From Hyphomicrobiales bacterium (GTDB lineage: Bacteria; Pseudomonadota; Alphaproteobacteria; Rhizobiales; Xanthobacteraceae), in contig JAFKKG010000013.1 in the NCBI GenBank assembly GCA_017305715.1, forward strand, positions 370,061 through 434,060: a stretch of 64,000 bases of DNA, written 5' to 3'. Under the pieces are notes generated by a model. That model worked only from the letters and a program-made list of their open reading frames with translations, did no database searches and was not told the origin of the DNA. Numbering within the stretch: position 1 is the stretch's first letter; each line of letters starts with the position of its first letter. The translations under genes and the position numbers were made by a program. Positions 24,714 to 34,282 of the stretch are shown piece by piece.

Positions 24714-26845
24714 GAGGCTTGTTCCATCGCGGCGACGAGGTGCTCGCGCGTGAACGGAAGCTGGCGAACGCGCACGCCGAGTGCATCAAATATGGCGTTG
24801 GCAATGGCCGCGGTAACCGGGCCGTGGGCGGCTTCGCCGGCGCCGACCGGATCGATTTCCGGCCGCTGGATCACTTCGACCTCAATATTCGGTACCTCGC
24901 TGAAGCGCAGGATCGGGTATTCCGTCCAGCTGGTGCTGGTAATGCGTTGCCGGTCGAAGCGGACGCGTTCCTTCAACACCCAGCTCGTGGCCTGGATAGC
25001 GCCGCCTTCGATCTGGTTGATGACGCCATCGGGATTGATGGCCTCGCCGACATCGACCGCCAATGTGAGCTTCCGTACGCGTATGTCCTCGTCGCCCTCG
25101 ATCTCGGCGACCACTGCGCAGTAGGCGCCGGTGTTCTTGTATCGGGCAAAGGCGATGCCATAGCCGATCCCGGGCTGTTTGGCGGGCTTCCAGCCGGCGC
25201 GCTTTGCGGCAGCGCAGATCACATCCTTGGCGCGCTCATCGTCCAGATGACGCAGGCGGAAAGCAACCGGATCTTCATCTCGCGCAGCGGCAATCTCGTC
25301 GAGCATGGACTCGATCGCAAAGACGTTGCCCTGCGCACCGAGGGTACGCAGCGCGGAGGTACGGATCGGCATCGTGGTCAGCCGATGGCTTTCGATTTGC
25401 CAGGATCGAAAGTCATAGAGCGGCACGGCGTTGCGATCGCCGCCGCCGCCATTGGCTTGCGGCGGATTGGTCGAGATCATCCGTGGGAACGGGTTTTTCA
25501 GCTCGTATCCTGCCAGCAGCGCCGGCTGCGCCGCGCGGCCCGGCCTGGCCGCGTGGCCATTGCTCCAGATCGAGTGGCGCCAGTCGACGATCTCGCCCGA
25601 TGGGTCAAGATCGGCCTCGATTTCAATGGCCATCGCGGCGCCAAACGGTGCATCCGACATCTCCCCTGCGCGCGACCATTGTACCCGTACCGGCCTACCC
25701 CCGGCGGCCCTGGCCAGCAGCACGGCATCAAGCGCGACGTCATCGGCGGCGTTATGTCCATAGCAGCCGGCCCCTTCCAGATGCTCCACCGCAATGTTCT
25801 CGGCCCGCAGGTTCAGGACCAGTGCCAGATCGGTCCGCAGGAGATAGACGCCTTGGCTGTGGGTCCAGACATGAAGGCGGTCCCCGTTCCATTGCGCCAT
25901 GGCGCAGGAAGGTGCGATCGAGGCATGGGCGAGGTAGGGGCGGACATATTGCCGTCGGATGGTCCGCGTCTTGGGAGCCGAGGGCGGCGCGGTGCGCTTG
26001 TCGATAATAGTCGTTTCCGTCGGCTGTGCTTTCAGGAATGCAGCCAAATCGCTTTCGTCGGGCAGGGGCTCGCCGGCCGTCCAAACCGCGCCCTTGCGCA
26101 GGGCCTGCAGCGCTGCTTCCGCTCCGTGCTCGGTTTCGCTGACGACGCCCGCAAAACTGCCATCGTGCACGACGGCGACGAGATCAGCTATGGCGCGTGC
26201 ACGTTCGTCGTTCAGCTCGACTAGTTTCGCGCGCGCATTTTCCGACCGCAATACACGGCCGTGCAGCATGTCCGGCAACGCCCAATCGTGGATGAAGCGT
26301 GGCCGCGCAAACACCTTGTCGGGAATGTCGATCCGCTGCACGGAGGCACCGGCGAGTACGCGGCGCGCAACCGGCTTCGGTTTCGCATCCGGCGTTGCGT
26401 CACGATCAAGCAAAACGTCGTCCGCCAGCTCCCAATAGCTGGTTGCAACGTTACCAGGTCCGGAAATGGTGCCGTCGTCGACGTCGAGCGTGTCGATGTC
26501 AACGCCCAGCCGTTCCGACGCCAGTTGAAGGAAGATGTGGCGCACCTCGGCGCAGGCATGCCGTAGGGCGCGGCCGGACTGCTGCACGGAGAGACTGCCC
26601 GAGGTGACGCCCTCGTTGGGGCTGACGGCGGTCGAAGCCCGTACCATCTGCACGCGCGAAATATCGACGTCGAGTTCATCGGCCGCGATTTGTGCCAGCG
26701 CCGTGACGATGCCTTGTCCGATCTCCACCTTGCCGGGCGAGACCGTTACCTGTCCGTGCGCCGAGAATTTCAGCCAGGATGACAGAAGCGGGTTGGCCAC
26801 GAGGCTGACCGGCAATTTGGAGGGGGGCGGTGAGGGTTGGTTCAT
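24710..26845 (-). CDS. Molybdopterin-binding subunit of an isoquinoline-oxidoreductase/nicotinate-dehydrogenase-like enzyme
   Basis: A 711-residue catalytic subunit of the IorB/NicB branch of the xanthine oxidase family. Cofactor loops are visible (KVEIGQGIVTALAQIAADEL near the N-terminus, GAGCYGHNAADDVALDA in the middle) and the catalytic glutamate lies in VGAGEAAHGPV near residue 676. This branch pairs with a single 2Fe-2S subunit and lacks a FAD subunit, as here. There is no twin-arginine signal, so unlike its relative at 29862 it looks cytoplasmic. The ATG at 26845 overlaps the 2Fe-2S stop; the frame is open to 27136. Probable substrate: an N-heterocycle or aldehyde. Confidence 0.87.
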   Translation of the reverse strand: MNQPSPPPSKLPVSLVANPLLSSWLKFSAHGQVTVSPGKVEIGQGIVTALAQIAADELDVDISRVQMVRASTAVSPNEGVTSGSLSVQQSGRALRHACAEVRHIFLQLASERLGVDIDTLDVDDGTISGPGNVATSYWELADDVLLDRDATPDAKPKPVARRVLAGASVQRIDIPDKVFARPRFIHDWALPDMLHGRVLRSENARAKLVELNDERARAIADLVAVVHDGSFAGVVSETEHGAEAALQALRKGAVWTAGEPLPDESDLAAFLKAQPTETTIIDKRTAPPSAPKTRTIRRQYVRPYLAHASIAPSCAMAQWNGDRLHVWTHSQGVYLLRTDLALVLNLRAENIAVEHLEGAGCYGHNAADDVALDAVLLARAAGGRPVRVQWSRAGEMSDAPFGAAMAIEIEADLDPSGEIVDWRHSIWSNGHAARPGRAAQPALLAGYELKNPFPRMISTNPPQANGGGGDRNAVPLYDFRSWQIESHRLTTMPIRTSALRTLGAQGNVFAIESMLDEIAAARDEDPVAFRLRHLDDERAKDVICAAAKRAGWKPAKQPGIGYGIAFARYKNTGAYCAVVAEIEGDEDIRVRKLTLAVDVGEAINPDGVINQIEGGAIQATSWVLKERVRFDRQRITSTSWTEYPILRFSEVPNIEVEVIQRPEIDPVGAGEAAHGPVTAAIANAIFDALGVRVRQLPFTREHLVAAMEQAS

Positions 26846-27312
26846 CCGGTCGCCATCTCCTTGGCCGCACGCAGCACCGCCCGTACCATGCGGTTGTGCG
26901 AGCCGCAGCGGCAGAGGTTGCCGTCGAGCGCTTCCTTCACCTCGCGGCTGGTAGGCGCCGGATTTCGCTTCAGCAATGCGGCGGCGCTCATTAGAATTCC
27001 CGAGGCGCAATAGCCGCATTGCAACGCCTGCTCGGCGATGAAGGCGCGTTGCAACGGATGCGGCCGCTCGGCATTCCCCAAGCCCTCGATGGTCGTAACG
27101 TCCTTGCCCGCCACCGACCAAAATGGTGTATCGCATGCCGCCACGGCGCGATCGTCGATTATGACGTTACAGGCACCACACTCACCTGCGCCGCAGCCAA
27201 AATGCGGGCCGATCATACCGAGTTGCCCGCGCAAGATGTCCAGCAGCGACCGATCGGGGTCGGCGTCGATATCCTTCCCGACGCCGTTGAGGCGAAATCG
27301 AACGCTCGGCAT
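26842..27312 (-). CDS. 2Fe-2S subunit of molybdenum hydroxylase
   Basis: A 156-residue iron-sulfur subunit with eight cluster cysteines: Cys40, Cys45, Cys48, Cys60 (GCGAGECGAC) and Cys99, Cys102, Cys134, Cys136 (QCGYCASG and NLCRCGSH). It carries electrons from the large subunit encoded immediately downstream with a four-base overlap. With no FAD subunit gene in the operon, the external acceptor is unknown. It sits 26 bases after the Bug receptor gene on the same strand. Confidence 0.92.
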   Translation of the reverse strand: MPSVRFRLNGVGKDIDADPDRSLLDILRGQLGMIGPHFGCGAGECGACNVIIDDRAVAACDTPFWSVAGKDVTTIEGLGNAERPHPLQRAFIAEQALQCGYCASGILMSAAALLKRNPAPTSREVKEALDGNLCRCGSHNRMVRAVLRAAKEMATG

Positions 27313-27338
27313 CGTGGCTGGACCTCGGCTTGCGTCTC

Positions 27339-28316
27339 TTATTGCGGCTTATCGAACTTTTTGACGACTTCCGCCCATTTCACAATATCGCCACGCAGGA
27401 ATTTGTCGAACTCTTCCGGGGTCATCGATATCGGAACCGCACCCTGCTGGGTCCACAGCTTGACGATTTCCGGCCGTTTTACCGCAGAATTCACGGCCGC
27501 ATTGATCTTGTCGATGATCGGCCTCGGCGTCCCCGCCGGCGCCATCAGTCCCAGCCAGATGGTGGCCTCATAGCCAGCGATGCCGGCCTCGATCACCGTC
27601 GGCACGTTGGAGAGGACCGTGGAGCGGGTCTTGCCGGTGGTCGCCAGCGCCCGCACCTGATTTTCCGCGACATTGGGCGCCATTGCGGTAACGGCGTCGA
27701 TCATCATCTGCACCTGGCCGCCGATGACGCCGCTACGCGCCTCGCCGCTGTTGCGGTAGGGCACGTGCACCAGATCGATGCCGGCCATGGTTTTGAACAA
27801 CTCGCCGGCCATGTGATACGGCGTGCCCTGGCCGGACGACGCATAGTTCAACTTGCCGGGTTGCGATTTGGCCAGCGCGATGAATTCCTGCAGCGTATTC
27901 GCGTGAACGCTGGGGTGGATCACGATCATAAGGTCGGAGTAGTTGACCGGCGCGATCGGCGCGAGATCACGCATCAGTTCGTATTTGCGCTGCGGCACCA
28001 GGGACTCATTGGCGGTCTGGGTGTTCGACATCATCAGCAGCGTGTAGCCGTCGGGAGGCGACTTGGCGGCTTCGAGCGTGCCGATGACGCCGCCGGCGCC
28101 GGTGCGATTCTCGATCACGAAAGGCTGACCAAAACTCTCCTGCAGGATGCTGCCGATCTGGCGGGCGGTGACGTCGGCGGGTCCGCCGGCGCCGAATGGG
28201 ACGATTACCCGGACCGGCCGGGAAGGATAGTCCTGCGCGCCGCCCGGCGTCGCAACGATGGCCTGCGCCGCCAAAATCGTCGCCGTCAGCGCAAGCGCCA
28301 GCCTCAACCGCATCAT
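27339..28316 (-). CDS. Bug family solute-binding protein
   Basis: A 325-residue receptor: signal peptide MMRLRLALALTATILAAQAI to about residue 27, mature start QDYPSRPVRVIVPFGAGGPAD, then NRTGAGGVIGTLEAAKSPPDGYTLL and HVPYRNSGEARSGVIGGQV, the Bug family blocks. It is the first gene of the minus-strand operon that continues with the 2Fe-2S and molybdopterin subunits, a ModA-like protein and a cyclase-family hydrolase, so it probably captures the substrate (likely a carboxylate) for that pathway. It is divergent from the hypothetical gene at 28619. Confidence 0.9.
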   Translation of the reverse strand: MMRLRLALALTATILAAQAIVATPGGAQDYPSRPVRVIVPFGAGGPADVTARQIGSILQESFGQPFVIENRTGAGGVIGTLEAAKSPPDGYTLLMMSNTQTANESLVPQRKYELMRDLAPIAPVNYSDLMIVIHPSVHANTLQEFIALAKSQPGKLNYASSGQGTPYHMAGELFKTMAGIDLVHVPYRNSGEARSGVIGGQVQMMIDAVTAMAPNVAENQVRALATTGKTRSTVLSNVPTVIEAGIAGYEATIWLGLMAPAGTPRPIIDKINAAVNSAVKRPEIVKLWTQQGAVPISMTPEEFDKFLRGDIVKWAEVVKKFDKPQ

Positions 28317-28618
28317 TTCAGCCTCCCCAAAACCAGTCTTGTTTCTGTTTGGCCTGTTGCCGGCCTAATCTGGCTTTGAGAGCGAAGTCTAGCGATCCGG
28401 GCGATGATCGCCAGTGCCTTCAGATGCGACATTCGTTGCGCCGTAGTCCTACTTAGCCGATGGATCCGCGGCCTTTCTCTAGAGGCGCCCATCCTATTTG
28501 ACGGATTGCATCAATCAGGCCGCAACCATCTGCATCATCGACTCAACGCTTGCCGTGGCCAACGCAAATAGAATCATTGAAGGTAGGGAAAATTGGACGC
28601 TGCCGCGAGGAGCTCGAT
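28317..28618. other. Divergent promoter region, no gene seen
   Basis: About 300 bases between two outward-facing molybdenum hydroxylase operons. It must hold promoters for both directions. I see no confident promoter boxes; a gaggag ribosome-binding site at about 28607-28612 belongs to the rightward gene. Confidence 0.4.
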
Positions 28619-29710
28619 ATGAAGTTCTACCCCTGCATGACTGTTGCAGCCCTTCTACTCACTGGCAGCAGCACCGTCACCAATGCCCAGACTCTTCCGG
28701 CCTATATGGCGCCGATCTCGGGGAAGTCAGCGGCAACGGCTGCGGATATCGCGACCAAGGACGTCCTGGCGCTCAACACCGGCATGTTCGAGCTTTATGG
28801 CGATGCAGCAAAGATCTTCCAGAAGAACATCCTGAGCAAGCATCCGGTGATCCTCGGCCTATTTTCGGGGGCCGGTGGACGGATGATCCTGTACCGGCCG
28901 GGGATGTCGCCAATGGACGCGCCGCCGGTGCCGATCGTCTATCAATTGCTGAAGTCGGTCGGCCACAGCACGATGGCGCTGGCCGAGGTCGTCGGTCCCT
29001 ATGTCGACAATCCCGATGACAAGTCCTGGCGCGGCTCGATGCTCGCCTATCGCAGCCGCATGCAATCGGCACTCGACGGCCTGGACGCCACGCCGATGGA
29101 ACCGGGTTGGCGCGACAACAACCGAACGATCCTGCAGAACAATCTCGCCTTCATGGACGAATGCGTTGCCAAGGGCGTCATTCCCTTCGCCACGCTCGAA
29201 GCCTTTGGCAAGAAGCAGGCGCCATACCTGGCAAAGAACGTGGCATGGGCCGCGCAAACCCAGGTCGGGCACTGGATGACGGTCTTGGCCGACTGGAAGA
29301 AGCAGCTTGGCGCCGACTGGGACAAGACCTATGCGGCAAGCAACACGATCTATGTGGCGCGCCAGAACAACGTGCTGTTCAGCGTCCTGGCGCAATTCTT
29401 CGGCCCTGACGCGATCAATAGCCGGCTGCTGTTGATCGAGACGATTTCGTTCACGACGACACCGGCGGAAATGCTGGAATCACTGACCCGTATCATCGCC
29501 GACCGCTCGGTCGGTTCGCTGTTCTTCGGCAACTATCATCTGATGGATTACGAATTGATGGGAGGCGATGCGCGGGTCGCGATTGCGGCCGAGACCGGCA
29601 AGCGCGGTATGACGACATTCCTGCCGCCCGCGGTTCCGTTCGGCTCGAAGCAATGGCCGGCACTCGTGACACCAGGGCCGGGCCCGGCATCCATCGCCGA
29701 TCTGAAGTAG
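28619..29710 (+). CDS. Exported protein of unknown function in a molybdenum hydroxylase operon
   Basis: A 363-residue protein with a signal peptide (MKFYPCMTVAALLLTGSSTVTNAQ) and a helical mature part with many tryptophans and methionines (GHWMTVLADWKKQLG, NTIYVARQNNVLFSVLAQFFG). I recognise no catalytic motif and no cofactor-binding motif; the only cysteine in the mature region is the one in FMDECVAKG. A gaggag ribosome-binding site fixes the start. It lies 151 bases upstream of the Tat-exported molybdopterin subunit and in the same direction, so it probably acts with that periplasmic enzyme. Function unknown. Confidence 0.75.
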   Translation: MKFYPCMTVAALLLTGSSTVTNAQTLPAYMAPISGKSAATAADIATKDVLALNTGMFELYGDAAKIFQKNILSKHPVILGLFSGAGGRMILYRPGMSPMDAPPVPIVYQLLKSVGHSTMALAEVVGPYVDNPDDKSWRGSMLAYRSRMQSALDGLDATPMEPGWRDNNRTILQNNLAFMDECVAKGVIPFATLEAFGKKQAPYLAKNVAWAAQTQVGHWMTVLADWKKQLGADWDKTYAASNTIYVARQNNVLFSVLAQFFGPDAINSRLLLIETISFTTTPAEMLESLTRIIADRSVGSLFFGNYHLMDYELMGGDARVAIAAETGKRGMTTFLPPAVPFGSKQWPALVTPGPGPASIADLK

Positions 29711-29861
29711 TTTCGGAAGACGGGCACAGCCGGTTTGAGAACGGGCGGCCATCCACTATTCTTTCACGGCGAATCAATTGCATCCGTCGTCAGGCCCTTT
29801 GTTCGCGTCGACTGCCGCTGCTTCGATATGCGAATGACAGCGTTGACCAACAGGTGGGAGC

Positions 29862-32636
29862 ATGCGGCCCTCGCGGCGCGAGTTTCTGAAGTGGGTATCG
29901 GCGAGCGGCATCACGCTCAGCCTGTCGCGCCTGGGTGCGGCGAAGGCAGCGGTCTTGCCTCCACGTGCTCAGCTTCCGGGACGCGGCGGCTGGAATCCTG
30001 CGGCCAATGGTGCCGGCCGCATTGACGGCGTCGCCAAGGTCACGGGCGCGAAACTTTACGCATCTGACTTCCGTGCTTCTGATCTGCCGGGTTGGCCGCA
30101 AAACACGTCACACGCGATATTGGTTCGCGCGCCCGATGCCACGCACGTCTATACCGGAATGGACCTGGCGCGGCTGAGCGGCGCGCTCAAGCCATCGGTG
30201 GTCGTAACCGCAGCCGATCTCGACAAGATCGGCACCCGCGTTCCAGCATTCTACGCCGGCGACCTGTTCTGTCCGGTCGGCAAGACGCCGATCTATATGG
30301 GGCAGCCGGTCGCGCTGTTGATCTTCGAGACGTTTGACGCCTTCGACCGGGCGCGGCTGGCGCTGCGTGACGGCACGTTCGTCACGTTCGGGGAGGAAAC
30401 CGGCCCGGTGGCGATGCCGGACTACGGCGCCTATCGCTTCACGCGGGTGGCCGGCGCAACGCCCGATGCGCTTGACGTCTATTCGCCGATCCTGGCGGGC
30501 TGGGTCAGCCCGGGACGATCCCAGATGTCGCCGCTGCCGGTGTGGTCTCCGCTCGCAAAGGAAACGCCGGCGCTCTACTCGAAGGCTGCGGCGCATGGCG
30601 AGAAGATCCGTGGCGAGCTTGCCGCCAAAAACCCGAACCTGCTGATGCTGGATCGCGAGTTCGAGACCCAGTCGGTTGATCCGATGTTTCTCGAGCCGGA
30701 AGCCGGTCTGGCATGGTACAGCGGCAAGGACGAAAGCCTCGAACTCGTGCTTGGCGTGCAGTCTCCCTATGACGCGGCGGACGCGATCGCGCACATGCTG
30801 GGGAAAGCCCGCGCTCCGTTCAAGCCGGCGCGGATCAATGCTCAGTTCACCTATCTCGGCGGTGGGTTCGGCGGGCGCGACCATACGCCGTTCGTCCTGT
30901 ATGTGGCGCTGGCCGCGATGTTCTTTCCAAATCATCCAGTCCGGCTGGCGCACGATCGCTATCAGCAGTTTCAGGCCGGCATCAAGCGCCACGCTTTCAA
31001 GATGCGGTCCCGGATCGGCGTCGATAGAGCGACAGGCAAGATGTTGGCCTTTGCCGCCGACCATGTTCTTGACGGCGGTGGTCTCGCCAATCTTTCAGGC
31101 CAGGTTGCAACCGTTGCTGCTACCGCGGCAATCGGCATCTACGACATTCCGAAGGTCGACGTGACCACGGTCGCTCTGCATTCCCGCGGCGTTACCGCCG
31201 GGTCGATGCGTTGCTACGGAACGCTGCAGTCGATGACCGCGCTGGAGGTCCTGGTTGACGAAGTGGCAACGGCCCTGCCGCTCGATCCGATCGAGTTCCG
31301 GCGTCGCAATTTGCTGAAGCCCAATGGCCGGACCATGGCGGGCAACACCTACAGCGTCTCGGTTCGTACCCCGGAAATCCTCGACAAGCTCGAGAAGCAT
31401 CCGATCTGGCAGCAGCGCGCGCAACAAAAATCGGCCGCGCGACCCGGCACGCTCGTCGGCACCGGTGTCGCCTGCGTGACCAAGGACTACGGCACCGGCG
31501 CCGATTGTTCGCTGGCTCGTGTCGAACTTTCGGCCGAGGGCAGGATCACGATCTATTGCGACCATGTCGAGATGGGCAACGGCATCGGCACCGCGCTGGC
31601 TAACCGGGTGGCGATTTATCTCGGCGCCGTCGCCGACGAAGTGTCGGTCGCGCGGATCGATAGTTATGACGTTCTCGGGCTGGTCACATCGGGCGATTCC
31701 TACACGATGGATCAGAAGACGCAGGATAAGGCGGAGAAGGACCCGAGGTGGGTGCCCGCGATCAGTTCGGCGACCAGTGCCTCGATCGGTGCACACGTCG
31801 GGACCCATTCGGCCGCGGAGGCGGCGCGCGTGATTTTCCGCTTCGGCCTGTGGCCGGCGGCGCTCGAATTATGGAGTATTGCGGCGAACGATCCGCGCGC
31901 CAAGGATTGGGCAAAGGCGCAGTGGAAGGACGGACACCTCATGATGTCTGGTCTTGCGCCGTTGCCGCTGCCGCTGTTGGCCGCAAAGGCGCATGCCCGC
32001 AATCTCGTCACCGGCGCGGTGGCGCATGGCTTTTCTCGTTGGGAGTGGTCGCGGGCTCGTTTTCCCATCAATGGCGAGCAATATCGTGCCGAGATCGATG
32101 CGCTGGCGGTTCGGAAAGGCAATGCCGCATTTGCTCGGATCGATCGGGTTAGCGTTAGATTTCCACCGACCGTCAATAACCAGAGCGGCAATACCTATAC
32201 CTCGGCATGCGGAGCGCTGGTCCGCGTCGAGATTGAACGCGCGACCGGCGCGCTGCGTATCGGTAATGCCTATACTGTGTTCGAGTGCGGCCGGGCATTG
32301 GTGCCCGAGGTCGTCCTGGGCCAGGCGCAAGGCGGCTTTGCGATGGCGGTCGGCTATGCCTTGCTGGAGACGCTGCCGCCGTTTGAAGGCGGTCCCGGCA
32401 ACGGCCAATGGAATCTCGGGCAGTATCTCGTCGCACGTGGATCGGACCTGCCGCTGCGCGACCTCGAACTCGAATTGTTACCACCGCTGACGCCGGATGA
32501 ACCGCCAAAGGGCATCGCGGAAGTCGTGATGATTCCGGTCGTACCGGCGATCCTGAACGCGATCTTTGACGCCACCGGCCACCGGTTCCAGTCCCTGCCG
32601 GTGACCGCCAATCTGCTCAAGGGAGTGCTCGCGTGA
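29862..32636 (+). CDS. Periplasmic (Tat) molybdopterin-binding aldehyde/isoquinoline oxidoreductase subunit
   Basis: A 924-residue catalytic subunit of the xanthine oxidase family with a twin-arginine signal (SRREFLKW, then a hydrophobic stretch to about residue 30). The hammerhead domain follows (GRIDGVAKVTGAKLYASDF), then the cofactor loop YLGGGFGGRDHTPF near residues 328-341, the MGNGIGTALANRV block, and a C-terminal glutamate motif reading KGIAEVVMIPVVPAI instead of the usual GxGE. It should be folded with its cofactor and 2Fe-2S partner in the cytoplasm and exported as a complex. Its stop overlaps the next start by four bases. The diheme cytochrome gene downstream supports electron transfer to the respiratory chain. 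Confidence 0.88.
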   Translation: MRPSRREFLKWVSASGITLSLSRLGAAKAAVLPPRAQLPGRGGWNPAANGAGRIDGVAKVTGAKLYASDFRASDLPGWPQNTSHAILVRAPDATHVYTGMDLARLSGALKPSVVVTAADLDKIGTRVPAFYAGDLFCPVGKTPIYMGQPVALLIFETFDAFDRARLALRDGTFVTFGEETGPVAMPDYGAYRFTRVAGATPDALDVYSPILAGWVSPGRSQMSPLPVWSPLAKETPALYSKAAAHGEKIRGELAAKNPNLLMLDREFETQSVDPMFLEPEAGLAWYSGKDESLELVLGVQSPYDAADAIAHMLGKARAPFKPARINAQFTYLGGGFGGRDHTPFVLYVALAAMFFPNHPVRLAHDRYQQFQAGIKRHAFKMRSRIGVDRATGKMLAFAADHVLDGGGLANLSGQVATVAATAAIGIYDIPKVDVTTVALHSRGVTAGSMRCYGTLQSMTALEVLVDEVATALPLDPIEFRRRNLLKPNGRTMAGNTYSVSVRTPEILDKLEKHPIWQQRAQQKSAARPGTLVGTGVACVTKDYGTGADCSLARVELSAEGRITIYCDHVEMGNGIGTALANRVAIYLGAVADEVSVARIDSYDVLGLVTSGDSYTMDQKTQDKAEKDPRWVPAISSATSASIGAHVGTHSAAEAARVIFRFGLWPAALELWSIAANDPRAKDWAKAQWKDGHLMMSGLAPLPLPLLAAKAHARNLVTGAVAHGFSRWEWSRARFPINGEQYRAEIDALAVRKGNAAFARIDRVSVRFPPTVNNQSGNTYTSACGALVRVEIERATGALRIGNAYTVFECGRALVPEVVLGQAQGGFAMAVGYALLETLPPFEGGPGNGQWNLGQYLVARGSDLPLRDLELELLPPLTPDEPPKGIAEVVMIPVVPAILNAIFDATGHRFQSLPVTANLLKGVLA

Positions 32637-33157
32637 CCAAGCTGAGCATCACGATCAACGGACGTGCGCATGGACCGACGGATGTGCGCGACGATCTCTC
32701 GATGAACGATTTCCTGCGCGAATATCTCGGGATGACCGGAACCAAATTCGGCTGCGGCGCCGCGCAATGCTTGAGCTGCGCCGTCATCATCGACAATCCG
32801 GACGGAACGAGCTTCACCAGCCCGACCTGCGTCGTGTCGGCGGTGAGTTTTGACGGCAAGGCCATTCGCACCGTCGAAGGGCATGCGAAGAATGGCGAGC
32901 TCACAACGTTGCAGAAGGCATTCATCGAGCACTTCTCGTTCCAGTGCGGCTATTGCACGGCGGGCTTCCTGAACGAGGGTCAGGTATTGCTGGAGCGACT
33001 GGCGAAGACACCGGTCGCGCGCGCCGATCTCGAGAAGACCATTGCCGAAGCGCTCGACGGACACATCTGCCGCTGTACCGGCTACATCAAATATCATGAG
33101 GCCGTACGCGACGTGATCCTGGCTGATTCCAAACGCTATCTCGTGGCAAACCAATGA
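32633..33157 (+). CDS. 2Fe-2S subunit of the periplasmic molybdenum hydroxylase
   Basis: A 174-residue iron-sulfur subunit with Cys41, Cys46, Cys49, Cys66 (GCGAAQCLSC) for the plant-type cluster and Cys105, Cys108, Cys146, Cys148 (QCGYCTAG and HICRCTG) for the second. It has no signal peptide of its own and would be carried across the membrane by the Tat signal on the large subunit. The GTG at 32633 overlaps the large-subunit stop. The insertion before Cys66 (NPDGTSFTSPT) makes it slightly longer than the other two 2Fe-2S subunits in the window. Confidence 0.92.
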   Translation: MTKLSITINGRAHGPTDVRDDLSMNDFLREYLGMTGTKFGCGAAQCLSCAVIIDNPDGTSFTSPTCVVSAVSFDGKAIRTVEGHAKNGELTTLQKAFIEHFSFQCGYCTAGFLNEGQVLLERLAKTPVARADLEKTIAEALDGHICRCTGYIKYHEAVRDVILADSKRYLVANQ

Positions 33158-33179
33158 CCGGGCGAGAGGGCCGAGCCAC

Positions 33180-33797
33180 ATGAAATCGGAACTGCGGTTT
33201 CAGTTTCTCGTCTCCGTCGTCGCAGTGGCGGCCAGCATGCTTGCGGGTTACGCCGTTTCCGAGACCATGCCGCAAGCACTGGCGGGTCCTGAGAGTTTTG
33301 CGTCGATTGCAGATGCGGATACGCGATCGGCGGCGATGTTCACCGAACTCGGCAAGGTGCTGACCCATCCGCGCTGCACCAACTGCCATCCGGCCGGTGA
33401 TCGTCCGCGGCAAGGCGATCTGAGCCGGCTGCATCAGCCCCCGGTCATGCGTGGTGCGGACGGGCACGGCCTTCCGGCGATGCGTTGCTCGATTTGCCAT
33501 CAGAATGCGAACTTCGAACCCGGGCGCATGCCGGGCCATCCGGAATGGCATCTCGCGCCGCGCGAAATGGCATGGGAAGGCAAGACGGTTGCCGAAATTT
33601 GTGCGCAGATCAAGGATACTGCCCGCAATGGCGGCCGCAAGCCCGAAGAGCTGATCCATCACATCGGCGAGGATACGCTCGTCGGCTGGGCCTGGGCCCC
33701 CGGCGCCGGCCGCAGCCCCGCGCCGGGCACGCAGAAGCAGGCCGGCGCGCTGGTCGAGGCCTGGGTGAAGTCAGGCGCGGCCTGTCCCGCGCGGTGA
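33180..33797 (+). CDS. Diheme c-type cytochrome partner of the molybdenum hydroxylase
   Basis: A 205-residue protein with an N-terminal membrane or signal segment ([18 protein letters not shown]) and two CxxCH heme-attachment motifs, Cys66-His70 (CTNCH) and Cys103-His107 (CSICH). Proteins of this type are often labelled isoquinoline 1-oxidoreductase subunit because they follow such operons. It most likely takes electrons from the periplasmic 2Fe-2S subunit and passes them to the cytochrome c pool. It starts 22 bases after the 2Fe-2S gene. Confidence 0.85.
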   Translation: MKSELRFQFLVSVVAVAASMLAGYAVSETMPQALAGPESFASIADADTRSAAMFTELGKVLTHPRCTNCHPAGDRPRQGDLSRLHQPPVMRGADGHGLPAMRCSICHQNANFEPGRMPGHPEWHLAPREMAWEGKTVAEICAQIKDTARNGGRKPEELIHHIGEDTLVGWAWAPGAGRSPAPGTQKQAGALVEAWVKSGAACPAR

Positions 33798-34282
33798 TCC
33801 CCGCCGCAGGTCAGGGTGGGGCTCATAACGCGCAGGCAGCCACAGCCGAATGGATGCAAGCTGGACGACGGCAAGAAAACCCTGACGAAAATGACTCAGA
33901 GCGAGCATTCATAGGGCGTCGGCACCAACTGTTTTCTTAGGTTGGATAGCCGATCTCGGCAATATCCTCACGGAGTGAAGTGAGACTGCACATTGGATTG
34001 AGGGGCAACTATCTCATTAGTTAGCACACGATGCTCGTCCACGGCGATTATGGCCTGTGCAGACACTCCGCGAGGCTGGCCCCATGAAGGTCGTGCCGCG
34101 CCAGTGGGGCTGGCGTCCGCAAACCTCCAAAGGACTAAACCGCTCGCGCGGTAGCTCGCTGCGCCGGACTGCCACTGATTTTGCCCGACGTGTCAAAATG
34201 TTTTTTCGGGTAGAGCATCCATTCCAGCGACCTCTTTCTTTCCAAGAGGTTCCTTTCTTTGCATGGTGTTGTTTTCGCGATT
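33798..34282. other. Intergenic region without an intact gene
   Basis: This 485-base stretch separates the cytochrome gene from a dehydrogenase relic. It holds the inverted copy of the cgtcgggcaaa repeat motif at 34177-34200. The open frames here read as arginine/serine-rich noise on both strands. Possibly it is debris from the same rearrangement that truncated the dehydrogenase. Confidence 0.4.
34177..34200 (-). repeat. Dispersed copy of the intergenic repeat head motif
   Basis: The core tttgcccgacgtgtcaaa is the exact reverse complement of the 18-base head of repeat copy B near 2319-2336. The match does not extend to the terminator hairpin, so only the head is shared. Confidence 0.55.

Noticed and set aside
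24719-26224. A 501-codon plus-strand open frame inside the molybdopterin subunit gene
   Set aside because: Antisense shadow; the opposite strand encodes a well-conserved molybdenum hydroxylase subunit.
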